A model generated the notes under the pieces. That model saw only the letters and a list, made by a program, of their open reading frames with translations. It made no database searches and was not told the DNA's origin. The translations under genes were made by a program, and so were the position numbers. Positions 1 to 6,390 of a stretch of DNA of 10,149 bases are shown piece by piece (position 1 is the first letter of the stretch; every line of letters begins with the position of its first letter). This DNA comes from Oscillospiraceae bacterium (GTDB lineage Bacteria; Bacillota; Clostridia; Oscillospirales; Ruminococcaceae): contig JAHHUB010000050.1 in assembly GCA_020024175.1 (NCBI GenBank), positions 1 through 10,149 of the forward strand. The letters are read 5' to 3'.

Positions 1-3
1 ATA

Positions 4-55
4 TTAAATAAAAAAAGCAACACATTTACCGATAAAAGGATAAAATGTGCCGCTT
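4..55 (-). terminator. Rho-independent terminator of murI
   Basis: The arms at 15-27 and 43-55 pair over 13 positions. Two of these are G-U pairs when read as leftward RNA. On the minus strand the stem runs straight into a T-rich tract (positions 14 to 4). It starts 8 bases after the murI stop codon, which fits termination of leftward transcription. Confidence 0.8.
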
Positions 56-63
56 ATTTAGGA

Positions 64-861
64 TTAAAGCTGAATTTTTTTAATTTTACTGTCGTTTTGT
101 ATGCCTATTTTATTGCTTACATTTTTAATTAATTCAGTATTTCCTGTAGTATATATACTGGTTGTACCCTGACCAGAATTTTTGAGAAGATTATTTTCTT
201 GCAGGAATTTTTTTATGGTAATAGCCTGTTCAAAGGCAGGGTTGATAAAATTAATATTTGGGAAACAAGCTTTAAAAACATCCAGTACAATGGGGTAATG
301 TGTGCAGGCCAGTATAATATCTTTTATATCAGGAGAAATGGAAGTAATTTCCTCGATTTTGCTTTTTATTTCTTCTTTCATAGCCTGTGAGCTGAAATCC
401 CCTTGTTCTATAAGAGCAGCAAGACAGGCACTGGATTTTGAAATCACATTGATATTTGGGGAGATGCTTTTTAAATAATCATGGTAACAGCCTGTATTTA
501 CTGTAAATGAGGTTGCAAATACACCTATATTTTTTATATTGTTGTTTATTACATAATTTGCTGCAGGTATTACAATGCCTTTTATTTTAAAATCATATAT
601 ATCATTAAATTCTTCCAAAGCAGAAGAAATAGTGTTGCAGGCAACTGCAGCCACTTTTATATTTTGATTTTGGAGAAAATCAAACATATTTAATGTGAGA
701 TTTTTTATTTCGTTTTTATTTTTGTTTCCGTAAGGACAGTTAATGCTGTCACCTATGTAAATAATATTTTCATAAGGCAGAAGCTTTCTTAATTCTTTTA
801 CTACGGTTAAGCCGCCCACTCCGGTGTCTAAAACGCCGATAGAGTTATTAGAATCCGTCAT
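64..861 (-). CDS. murI: Glutamate racemase
   Basis: Interconverts L- and D-glutamate in the cytoplasm and so supplies D-Glu for peptidoglycan. The 265-residue length is usual for MurI. The two-lobe racemase pattern is present: LDTGVGG at 11-17, GDSINCPYG at 38-46 (the GDTxxxPYG motif), the first catalytic cysteine in ACNT (Cys75), Glu152 in IEQGD, and the second cysteine in ACTHYP (Cys186, followed by His188). The start chosen is ATG at 861, because AAAAGGAGG lies 6 nt upstream of it. A longer in-frame reading to a TTG at 969 has no ribosome binding site and would run through the promoter. The gene stands alone, between its own candidate promoter and a terminator. Cys42 inside the PYG motif and PAA in place of PGA near residue 99 are minor departures. 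The family assignment is secure; a related amino-acid racemase activity is a remote alternative. Confidence 0.92.
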   Translation of the reverse strand: MTDSNNSIGVLDTGVGGLTVVKELRKLLPYENIIYIGDSINCPYGNKNKNEIKNLTLNMFDFLQNQNIKVAAVACNTISSALEEFNDIYDFKIKGIVIPAANYVINNNIKNIGVFATSFTVNTGCYHDYLKSISPNINVISKSSACLAALIEQGDFSSQAMKEEIKSKIEEITSISPDIKDIILACTHYPIVLDVFKACFPNINFINPAFEQAITIKKFLQENNLLKNSGQGTTSIYTTGNTELIKNVSNKIGIQNDSKIKKIQL

Positions 862-940
862 TTCTTGCCTCCTTTTGCTTATAAGCTTATATTTTAACAG
901 TATAACTCTTTTTAATTTTGGTAAATAACCAATACTAACT

Positions 941-969
941 AGTTTATCATTTATAAAACTTTTTTTCAA
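941..969 (-). promoter_or_regulatory. Candidate sigma-A promoter for murI
   Basis: On the minus strand TTGAAA (969-964) is followed after 17 nt by TAAACT (946-941). A TG pair stands in the extended -10 position. Transcription would start near 934 and give a leader of about 70 nt before the murI start. It matches the consensus well at the -35 and moderately at the -10. This is the only good candidate in the 231-nt gap between htrA and murI. Confidence 0.5.
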
Positions 970-1029
970 TATGATTTAATAATATTTTATAAAAAAAACT
1001 ATTAAAATATTCCGATTTTATTTTGATAT

Positions 1030-1083
1030 AAAAAAGAAACCTTTTTACAGATAAAATATTTAATCTGCAAAAAGGTTTCTTTT
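1030..1083 (-). terminator. Rho-independent terminator of htrA
   Basis: A 21-position stem pairs 1032-1052 with 1063-1083. The only imperfection is one A/G difference, which is a G-U pair in leftward RNA. The loop is 10 nt of A/T. The leftward strand leaves the stem through a run of T. It begins 9 bases after the htrA stop and insulates htrA from murI. The opposite strand also ends in T residues, but no rightward gene reaches it. Confidence 0.88.
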
Positions 1084-1092
1084 AATTACTTT

Positions 1093-2613
1093 TTACTTGT
1101 CCTTATCACTGCTGTTTACTGTGGAATCCACAAGTCTAATCATTACATCTATATATTTTCCTTTTCCGGAAATACTGTTTTTTCTGTAAACTGTCATTTG
1201 TATAACATCACCGGGTTTATGTTCTGTGAGAACTTCTCTCATAACGGAAAAATCACTGATTTCCTGACCGTCAAGCTTTGTGATAATATCTCCGGGAACT
1301 ATGCCCTTATTTGCAAGGTCGGAGTTAGGCATAATAACCTGAATGGAAATACCCATAGGGTAGCCATATCTTGCCGCTGTTACGGAATCAAGCTGAATAC
1401 CCTGAATACCAAGCTGAGCTCTGCCTGTTACAGTGCCGTTTTCCATAAGATCTTTTGCTATTACCAAAGCTTCATTTATAGGAATGGCAAAACCAATGCC
1501 TTCATAGTCAACACCTGTGATTTTTACGGAGTTAATACCTATAACCTGACCATATTCATTTACAAGTGCACCACCGGAGTTACCGGGGTTAATAGCTGCA
1601 TCAACCTGAATATATTTCATGCTGTAGCCGTTTTCCATTTTAAGAGTTCTGTTTATTGCAGATACAATACCATGTGTCATACTGCCGGAAAGTTCCATAC
1701 CTCCGGGGTTTCCTATAGCTGCAATAGGTTCGCCTACCAAAGTTTCATCACTGTTGCCAAAGTTAGCATAAGGAAGATTATGAGCATCAATTTTAATTAC
1801 ACCAATATCTGTTTGTTCATCAAGACCTACCAGAGTAGCTGCATGAACCTCGTCGTTATCCATTATAACTTTAATGCCCTGAGCACCTTCAATAACATGG
1901 GCATTAGTGATAATATAACCATCCTCAGTCATAATAATGCCTGAACCTTCTCCGCTGATTCCAAGGCCTGCCATTTTGTAGATTTGTATACCTACTACAC
2001 TTGGCTTAACTTGCTGAGCTATTTCTGTAAAACTGAGTTTTCCGCTGGAATCTGAGGATTCACTGTATTTTGGTTTGTTTTTTATGCTGATATTTGGCAG
2101 TTCATTACCTGATGAAGATGAGTGTTCTTTTGGGTTTTCCGGAACAGTGTTTTGAGAATCAACCATAGCATAAACACCATAACCTGCAAATCCCACAACG
2201 GAAATCCCCAAAATAACGGCAATCATGCTCAAAAACACTTTAAAGCCTTTATTTTTCTTTCTTTGTTTTCCCATGGACTCGTGGTTTCCGCCGGAATAGT
2301 CATTTAAATTCCACTGATATTCATCATTGCGTGAAGATTGATACTGGTTTTCGCGATATTGCTGATCTCTGCCATAATGATACATATTATTTGGATTTTG
2401 ATAAGGTGGTACATTTTGATTGTCATATTTAGGAGGCTCGTAATTTTGTCCATAAGATTTATTTGAGCCATAATTGGAAGTACCTGATTGACTGCGATTT
2501 TCATTTTGGCCGTTTTCAGGATTAAATCCGTTTCCGTATGAATATCCACTGTTTTGAAAATTTTCATTTTCATTTTGATTTTGGCCGTTTGATTGATTGT
2601 TATTTTCGTTCAT
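1093..2613 (-). CDS. htrA: HtrA/DegP-like membrane-anchored serine protease with PDZ domain
   Basis: Quality-control protease that would degrade misfolded exported proteins on the outer face of the membrane. Of 506 residues, 1-118 form a low-complexity Asn/Gln/Tyr/Gly/Ser-rich cytoplasmic tail ending in basic residues (KQRKKNKG). One membrane helix follows at about 124-151 (N-in), then a linker. The trypsin-like protease domain spans about 193-390. The catalytic triad is complete: His239 in TNAHV, Asp269 in TDIGV, Ser346 in GNSGGAL. A single PDZ domain spans about 398-495. GGAGG lies 9 nt before the ATG. It sits 137 nt downstream of the sensor kinase gene with no G/C-containing terminator between, so read-through is possible. 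I found no convincing promoter of its own. The gene order resembles CssRS-htrA and walRK...htrA loci. The tail is longer than in Bacillus HtrA; the protease assignment is secure. Confidence 0.95.
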   Translation of the reverse strand: MNENNNQSNGQNQNENENFQNSGYSYGNGFNPENGQNENRSQSGTSNYGSNKSYGQNYEPPKYDNQNVPPYQNPNNMYHYGRDQQYRENQYQSSRNDEYQWNLNDYSGGNHESMGKQRKKNKGFKVFLSMIAVILGISVVGFAGYGVYAMVDSQNTVPENPKEHSSSSGNELPNISIKNKPKYSESSDSSGKLSFTEIAQQVKPSVVGIQIYKMAGLGISGEGSGIIMTEDGYIITNAHVIEGAQGIKVIMDNDEVHAATLVGLDEQTDIGVIKIDAHNLPYANFGNSDETLVGEPIAAIGNPGGMELSGSMTHGIVSAINRTLKMENGYSMKYIQVDAAINPGNSGGALVNEYGQVIGINSVKITGVDYEGIGFAIPINEALVIAKDLMENGTVTGRAQLGIQGIQLDSVTAARYGYPMGISIQVIMPNSDLANKGIVPGDIITKLDGQEISDFSVMREVLTEHKPGDVIQMTVYRKNSISGKGKYIDVMIRLVDSTVNSSDKDK

Positions 2614-2684
2614 ATAAAAAAACCTCCGCTAAATTTATTTCTTTACTGTAATTTATATGATACAACGAATTTATAAATATAAGT

Positions 2685-2721
2685 TTTATATTTAATTAAG
2701 AACATTATAATTAAATATAAA
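2685..2721. repeat. A/T-only inverted repeat upstream of htrA
   Basis: Arms 2685-2698 and 2708-2721 are perfect 14-bp complements around a 9-nt spacer. They lie in the 137-nt gap between the sensor kinase stop and the htrA start. Every paired base is A or T, so as an RNA hairpin it would be weak and lacks a proper terminator tract. It could be a protein-binding site. In sequence this A/T-rich, chance is a realistic explanation. Confidence 0.4.
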
Positions 2722-2750
2722 TTTTCAGATATTAAAATATTATCAAATTT

Positions 2751-4253
2751 TTAATTCTGATTTGGAATTTGGTTTTGTGTCTGCTGCTTTCTGAATCGTG
2801 ATGAAATTTTTTTATCATTTACTGCAGGCAGACAGAAACCGAATTCACAGTATTCACCCTCTGAGCTTTTTACAACTATATCAGAGTTGTGCAGATTTAT
2901 AATTGAGCGCACAATATGAAGTCCAAGACCCACACCTGTTTTATCCAAACTGCGGGATTTATCAGTTTTATAAAACCTTTCAAACAGTTTTGGAATTTCA
3001 TCTTTTTTAATTCCGTCTCCGGAGTTTTTAATTCCTATATAAACCTTTCCGTCAGTTCTGTCATAGTCATAGATAATTTCTATATAGCCCCCTGGGTTTA
3101 CGAATTTAACAGCATTTTCGATGAGATTGTAAACTACCTGATGAATTAAATCACAGTCGCCTTCCACCATTATTCTGCCGCTGTCAAGACCCATTATGTC
3201 AAGTCCTTTTTCATTTATTTTCTGTTCAAAGGTGAATACAGTCTGACAAACCAAATCGTTAATGTCAAATTCGGATACGGATGTGGTCATTTCTCCTGCT
3301 TCTATTCTTGCAATATTGAGCATGGATCGTACAAGACGGCTGAGTCTTTTTACTTCATCGGAAACAATTTTTAAGTAGTGATTTTGTTTTTCCGGAGGAA
3401 TGGTTCCATCAAGTATTCCATCTACAAATCCGCCTATGGTTGTCATAGGGGTTTTAAGTTCATGGGAAACATTGGCTATAAACATTCGGCGAGTGCTTTC
3501 CAAAGTGGCAAGAGATGATGCCATTTCATTAAAAGACATAGCCAGTTTGTCAATTTCGTCATTGCCCTCCACATGAACTCTGACGGTAAAATCTCCTCTT
3601 GAAAAACTTTCGGTGGCTTTTACCATTTCTTTAAGGGGAGTTACCAGTCGATCCGTGGTGAAATAGATGATTACAAATGATATTGACAGCACAGCCACAG
3701 AACTTAGAATAAACATTTTTGTTATTTCTGCAAGAAACTGTGTCATACCTGAAGCATCAGCACAGGCAAAAACTGTTCCGATTACAATCCCATCAGTGGC
3801 TTTTACCGGAATACCCACTATGTAGTGAGCTTTATCATATATTCCCGAAAGAGTTCCAAGATTTTTGTAGGAGCCTTTGGAAACTTCGGAAAGAATTTCC
3901 TTATCAACTAAATGCTGAAGATAATGAGCACTGTCAGTGTTGGTGCAGATTACAGTGTTTCCGCTGTTATCCACCAAAAACATATCAGCACCTATGGCAT
4001 TTCCGAGAATTTTATAACTGGAAAGAGTTAGCTTTACATCTATAAAATATGCGGATTTTCCTGTAGCAATGTCAAAACTTGTGATAGCTGCAGCCTGTTC
4101 GGCATTTCTCTCCAAAAGATCATATTTATCCTCTTTAAAATACTGTGAAGCAAAAAGAAGCAGTATAAGTCCCAAAAAAATAATACTCACCAAAATAAGA
4201 GCTACACAGATTGAAAAATATTTTGAAAGTAAACTTTGACCGTTTTTCTTCAT
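2751..4253 (-). CDS. Membrane sensor histidine kinase (HAMP, HisKA, HATPase)
   Basis: Senses an envelope signal and phosphorylates the response regulator encoded just upstream. The 500 residues hold TM1 at about 13-36, an extracytoplasmic sensor region at about 37-178 that looks like a single PAS/Cache-type fold, TM2 at about 179-199, HAMP at 200-253, and HisKA with His264 in FIANVSHELKTP. The ATPase has N-box NLIENAVK (376-383), G1-like NSGDGI (410-415), F-box LFERFY (423-428) and G2 GVGLGL (440-445). The usual G1 aspartate is Asn410, a variant seen in other Firmicute kinases, so activity is not excluded. After the ATPase domain comes a basic, then Gln/Asn-rich tail (about 480-500). The ATG at 4253 is the first start after an in-frame stop. 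Its ribosome site (GAAGG, 10 nt away) is weak, as expected for translation coupled to the regulator gene. The family is certain; the signal is unknown. Confidence 0.95.
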   Translation of the reverse strand: MKKNGQSLLSKYFSICVALILVSIIFLGLILLLFASQYFKEDKYDLLERNAEQAAAITSFDIATGKSAYFIDVKLTLSSYKILGNAIGADMFLVDNSGNTVICTNTDSAHYLQHLVDKEILSEVSKGSYKNLGTLSGIYDKAHYIVGIPVKATDGIVIGTVFACADASGMTQFLAEITKMFILSSVAVLSISFVIIYFTTDRLVTPLKEMVKATESFSRGDFTVRVHVEGNDEIDKLAMSFNEMASSLATLESTRRMFIANVSHELKTPMTTIGGFVDGILDGTIPPEKQNHYLKIVSDEVKRLSRLVRSMLNIARIEAGEMTTSVSEFDINDLVCQTVFTFEQKINEKGLDIMGLDSGRIMVEGDCDLIHQVVYNLIENAVKFVNPGGYIEIIYDYDRTDGKVYIGIKNSGDGIKKDEIPKLFERFYKTDKSRSLDKTGVGLGLHIVRSIINLHNSDIVVKSSEGEYCEFGFCLPAVNDKKISSRFRKQQTQNQIPNQN

Positions 4254-4274
4254 ATTGATAATGCCTTCGTTCCG

Positions 4275-4967
4275 TTAGTCTTTTACTTCAAATTTATATC
4301 CTACACCCCAAACGGTTTTCAGAGTCCATTTGTCGGAAACACCTTCCAGCTTTTCTCTCAGTCTTTTTACATGAACGTCAACAGTTCTGGAGTCCCCATA
4401 ATATTCAAATCCCCAAACTTCATCAAGGAGCTGATCTCTGGTGTAAACTCTGTTGGGATTGCTGGCAAGATGGAAAAGAAGTTCCAATTCCTTTGGAGGA
4501 GTATCTACAACAACACCATTTACTTTAAGCTCGTATTTTGTCATATTTACTACCAGTTTGTCATAGGATACTTCCTTTGTGTCCTGTTCTGCGGAAGTTT
4601 TTCCTGTTCTGCGCAGTACGGCTTTAATTCTGGCAACGATTTCTTTTGCATCAAAGGGTTTAACCACATAGTCATCAGCACCCAATTCCAGTCCCAAAAC
4701 TTTATCAAAAGTTTCGCCTTTGGCAGTAATCATAATAATGGGGCAGTCGCTTTTTTTGCGAATTTCCCTGCATACCTGCCAGCCGTCCAGTTTAGGCATC
4801 ATAATATCAAGAAGAACAATATCCGGGGTTTCACTGTTAAATTTAATGATAGCATCTTCACCGTCACATGCTGTTACTACTGTGTAGTTTTCTTTTTCCA
4901 AGTATAATCTCAATAGTTCAGCGATATTTTTATCATCATCAGCAACTAAAATTTTTCCCATAGACAT
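4275..4967 (-). CDS. OmpR/PhoB-family response regulator
   Basis: DNA-binding transcription factor and partner of the downstream kinase. The 230 residues hold a receiver domain (about 4-118) with the acidic pair Asp10/Asp11, phosphoacceptor Asp54 in LLDIMMP, Thr81 and Lys103 (VVKPF). A winged-helix output domain (about 133-228) carries the RTVDVHVKRLREKL recognition segment and the terminal TVWGVGYKF hairpin. The ATG at 4967 is preferred over the one two codons later, because GGAGG sits 9 nt before the first. The stop is 21 nt before the kinase start, so the two form an operon. The upstream gap holds a TATAAT box with a 10-bp-period repeat over the -35 position, which suggests autoregulation. 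Full-length similarity is to WalR/CssR/PhoP-like regulators. With HtrA downstream, envelope or secretion stress is the best guess for its regulon, by context only. Confidence 0.96.
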   Translation of the reverse strand: MSMGKILVADDDKNIAELLRLYLEKENYTVVTACDGEDAIIKFNSETPDIVLLDIMMPKLDGWQVCREIRKKSDCPIIMITAKGETFDKVLGLELGADDYVVKPFDAKEIVARIKAVLRRTGKTSAEQDTKEVSYDKLVVNMTKYELKVNGVVVDTPPKELELLFHLASNPNRVYTRDQLLDEVWGFEYYGDSRTVDVHVKRLREKLEGVSDKWTLKTVWGVGYKFEVKD

Positions 4968-5010
4968 AATAAAGTACCTCCGTCATTTTTTATTTATTTA
5001 CTATAATTTA

Positions 5011-5040
5011 ATTATAACCTATTTTTATTAATTTGCATTA
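5011..5040 (-). promoter_or_regulatory. Candidate promoter of the response regulator operon
   Basis: The minus strand has a perfect TATAAT at 5016-5011. The matching -35 position (about 5040-5034) reads AATGCA or TAATGC, a poor sigma-A -35. The start would fall near 5003, with a leader of about 36 nt. A strong -10 with a weak -35 covered by a repeat is typical of promoters activated by OmpR-family regulators. That is inference. Confidence 0.4.
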
Positions 5041-5044
5041 ATAA
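5025..5044. promoter_or_regulatory. Possible operator: ATTAAT repeat/palindrome
   Basis: TTATTAAT-TTGC-ATTAATAA is a perfect 8-bp inverted repeat with a 4-bp centre. ATTAAT is self-complementary, so the same site is also a direct repeat with a period of exactly 10 bp (5027-5032 and 5037-5042). That is the half-site spacing of OmpR/PhoB-family regulators. It covers the -35 position of the candidate promoter that drives such a regulator. Chance cannot be excluded in sequence this A/T-rich. Confidence 0.35.
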
Positions 5045-5107
5045 TTTTTGAACATAATAAAACTTTACGGTAAATATAGGATTTTATTAAGATTTACATG
5101 ATATAAT

Positions 5108-5144
5108 AAAAAATGACAGTAGCATAAGATTAATGCTGCTGTCA
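5108..5144 (-). terminator. Rho-independent terminator of the cyclophilin unit
   Basis: Arms 5114-5125 and 5133-5144 (TGACAGTAGCAT and ATGCTGCTGTCA) form a 12-position stem with a 7-nt loop. On the leftward strand the stem is followed by six T residues (5113-5108). There is one internal C-A mismatch on that strand; the rightward strand would have a U-G pair there instead. It lies 12 bases after the prolyl isomerase stop, which supports leftward termination. Confidence 0.75.
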
Positions 5145-5155
5145 AAAATTTTATA

Positions 5156-5677
5156 TTACTCAATTATTTCTGGTAACGGATATTCCATTCCGTTGGTATC
5201 AATGGTTATTGATTCAATAATTTGATCTTCCATTGGTTTATCTGATAAATTTCTCTTTACATTTGCAATGCGGAGAGCTTCATCAATGCCTTCGATAATC
5301 TTTCCGAAAGCAGCATATTGACCATCTAAGTGGGGTGCGTCATCAACCATAATAAAAAACTGAGAACCGGCACTGTCAGGATACATAGTTCTTGCCATAG
5401 AAAGAACTCCCAAAGTGTGTTTTAGTTCGTTTTTAAATCCGTTTGCTTCAAATTCACCTTTGATTGAATAGCCGGGACCCCCTGAACCTGTACCTGTGGG
5501 GTCTCCGCCCTGAATCATAAAGCCCGGGATTACTCTGTGGAAAATAATGTCTTCATAAAAATGGCGTTGAGCAAGGGAAATGAAGTTATTTACTGTATTG
5601 GGAGCAATTTCTGGATAAAGCTCTGCAACCATTTTATTTCCGTTTTTCATTTTGATTGTAGCTATTGGATTTATCAT
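5156..5677 (-). CDS. ppiB: Cyclophilin-type peptidyl-prolyl cis-trans isomerase
   Basis: Catalyses proline cis-trans isomerisation during protein folding. It has no signal peptide, so it is cytoplasmic. The 173 residues are essentially one cyclophilin domain. Active-site landmarks are FHR (Arg48), PGFMIQGGDP (51-60, with Phe53, Met54, Gln56), GSQFF (104-108, with Phe108) and HLDGQYAAFG (116-125). The position of the human CypA tryptophan is His116, which is common in bacterial cyclophilins. The start chosen is ATG at 5677, because GGAGG lies 8 nt upstream. The longer in-frame readings (from 5743 or 5692) lack a ribosome site, and the ATG at 5692 overlaps the Shine-Dalgarno. It lies 55 nt after the small membrane protein gene with no terminator between, and is followed by its own terminator. 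Confidence 0.94.
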   Translation of the reverse strand: MINPIATIKMKNGNKMVAELYPEIAPNTVNNFISLAQRHFYEDIIFHRVIPGFMIQGGDPTGTGSGGPGYSIKGEFEANGFKNELKHTLGVLSMARTMYPDSAGSQFFIMVDDAPHLDGQYAAFGKIIEGIDEALRIANVKRNLSDKPMEDQIIESITIDTNGMEYPLPEIIE

Positions 5678-5732
5678 AGCATATTCCTCCATATATATTT
5701 TATAATTTGTTATGAAAATATAACTTACAAAA

Positions 5733-5981
5733 TTAAAGAACAAAGGTAAAAATTATGTATATAAAACCACCAAGGCAAATATTGTTAAATGCCAAAAATT
5801 TATCCCCGGACACATAGTGGAAAAGTGATAAAATACTTGCAAGTATCATAAAGATAAAGGATATAGTATTTAAAAGATTTATCGAACCATATGCCCAGAT
5901 ACAGGCTAATATATATATAACAATAAGCAATACACTTTGTGTTATTTTTATTCTTTTTGGCATATTATCAAGATTATTCAT
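5733..5981 (-). CDS. Small hypothetical membrane protein
   Basis: I do not recognise a family. The 82 residues are almost all hydrophobic after a short N-terminus with basic residues (PKRIK, 8-12). Three membrane helices are plausible: about 15-35, 36-56 and 63-82. A short polar break (HYVSGDK) separates the second and third. There is no signal peptidase site and no cysteine cluster. AAGGAGGG stands about 11 nt before the ATG, and a candidate promoter lies just upstream, so the gene is probably real. It would be the first gene of a two-gene unit with the cytoplasmic cyclophilin. Function unknown. Confidence 0.75.
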   Translation of the reverse strand: MNNLDNMPKRIKITQSVLLIVIYILACIWAYGSINLLNTISFIFMILASILSLFHYVSGDKFLAFNNICLGGFIYIIFTFVL

Positions 5982-6015
5982 AAAGATATTTTCCCTCCTT
6001 AACGCTTATAATCTG

Positions 6016-6044
6016 ATTTTATCATTCATCCTATTAAAAAGCAA
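6016..6044 (-). promoter_or_regulatory. Candidate promoter for the small membrane protein and cyclophilin unit
   Basis: On the minus strand TTGCTT (6044-6039) is followed after 17 nt by TAAAAT (6021-6016), with TGA just before the -10. The start would fall near 6009, close to the AAGGAGGG ribosome site. The -35 is weak and the -10 good. It is part of a divergent promoter region together with 6061-6089. Confidence 0.45.
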
Positions 6045-6060
6045 CATATGAAATAAAAAT

Positions 6061-6089
6061 TTGTTACATATTGTTATGGTATTTATATT
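6061..6089 (+). promoter_or_regulatory. Candidate promoter for the Cys4 protein, lipoprotein and recA unit
   Basis: TTGTTA (6061-6066), a 17-nt spacer, then TATATT (6084-6089). The start would be near 6096, with a leader of about 40 nt to the TTG start at 6136. The -10 matches five of six consensus bases and the -35 four of six. No GAAC-N4-GTTC (LexA-type) sequence is visible around it. Confidence 0.45.
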
Positions 6090-6135
6090 AAATTTCTGAT
6101 AAAATATATTATATGTATAGAACGGAGGAGTAAAC

Positions 6136-6354
6136 TTGATAAAAAGAAAATTTTTCGGCAGGAATATAGAACCATCCTGTGAATATTGTAAATACGGCAA
6201 AATCTCAGAATTTGACGGAAATCTTTTATGTGAAAAAAACGGAATTTTAAGTGAGTATATAAGCTGCAGAAAATTTGCTTATGATCCATTAAAAAGAAAA
6301 CCCAAAACCCAAAGAAACCTTCCAAAGTTTGATAAGGAAGATTTCACATTGTAA
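6136..6354 (+). CDS. Small four-cysteine protein, putative zinc-binding, TTG start
   Basis: The 72 residues are basic and soluble. Four cysteines (15, 18, 32, 44) are arranged as CxxC-13-C-11-C, which suggests a zinc knuckle. They are followed by a compact tail motif FAYDPLKRKP (47-56) and an acidic end (FDKEDFTL). From memory, similar short proteins with a DPLKR...EDF tail occur in Clostridia, but I cannot name a characterised function. The start is TTG: GGAGG lies 7 nt before it, an in-frame stop is at 6118-6120, and the reading frame contains no internal Met codon. It is the first gene of the rightward unit, 36 nt before the lipoprotein. A nucleic-acid-binding or metal-linked role is possible but unproven. 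Confidence 0.8.
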   Translation: MIKRKFFGRNIEPSCEYCKYGKISEFDGNLLCEKNGILSEYISCRKFAYDPLKRKPKTQRNLPKFDKEDFTL

Positions 6355-6390
6355 AAATAACAGCTTTTTTTATCTAAAGGAAGTAAAATT

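Noticed and set aside
862..969. In-frame N-terminal extension of murI to a TTG at 969
   Set aside because: No ribosome binding site at 969, while AAAAGGAGG fits the ATG at 861. The extension does not match the racemase family and would cover the -10/-35 region.
1198..1944. Long rightward open frame (248 codons) opposite htrA
   Set aside because: It lies wholly antisense to the conserved protease domain, its Cys/Asn/Tyr-rich product resembles nothing known, and no start signal is evident. It is explained by codon bias of the real gene.
2304..2573. Overlapping leftward frame inside the htrA N-terminal tail
   Set aside because: The repetitive Asn/Gln codons of the tail leave the other frame open. 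There is no family match and no start signal.
4236..4907. Long rightward open frame (223 codons) opposite the response regulator
   Set aside because: Antisense shadow of a strongly conserved gene, with Phe/Asn-rich low-meaning translation and no ribosome site.
5678..5743. In-frame N-terminal extension of the cyclophilin
   Set aside because: The ATG at 5677 has GGAGG 8 nt upstream. The longer forms lack a ribosome site, and the longest overlaps the end of the upstream gene.
6006..6325. Two leftward open frames overlapping the Cys4 gene and the divergent promoter region
   Set aside because: Their translations are Phe/Ile-rich without recognisable motifs. They cover the promoter region and the well-supported rightward gene.
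6355..6390. Possible terminator (run of T at 6364-6371) between the Cys4 gene and the lipoprotein
   Set aside because: No stem precedes the T run, so it is not a Rho-independent terminator.
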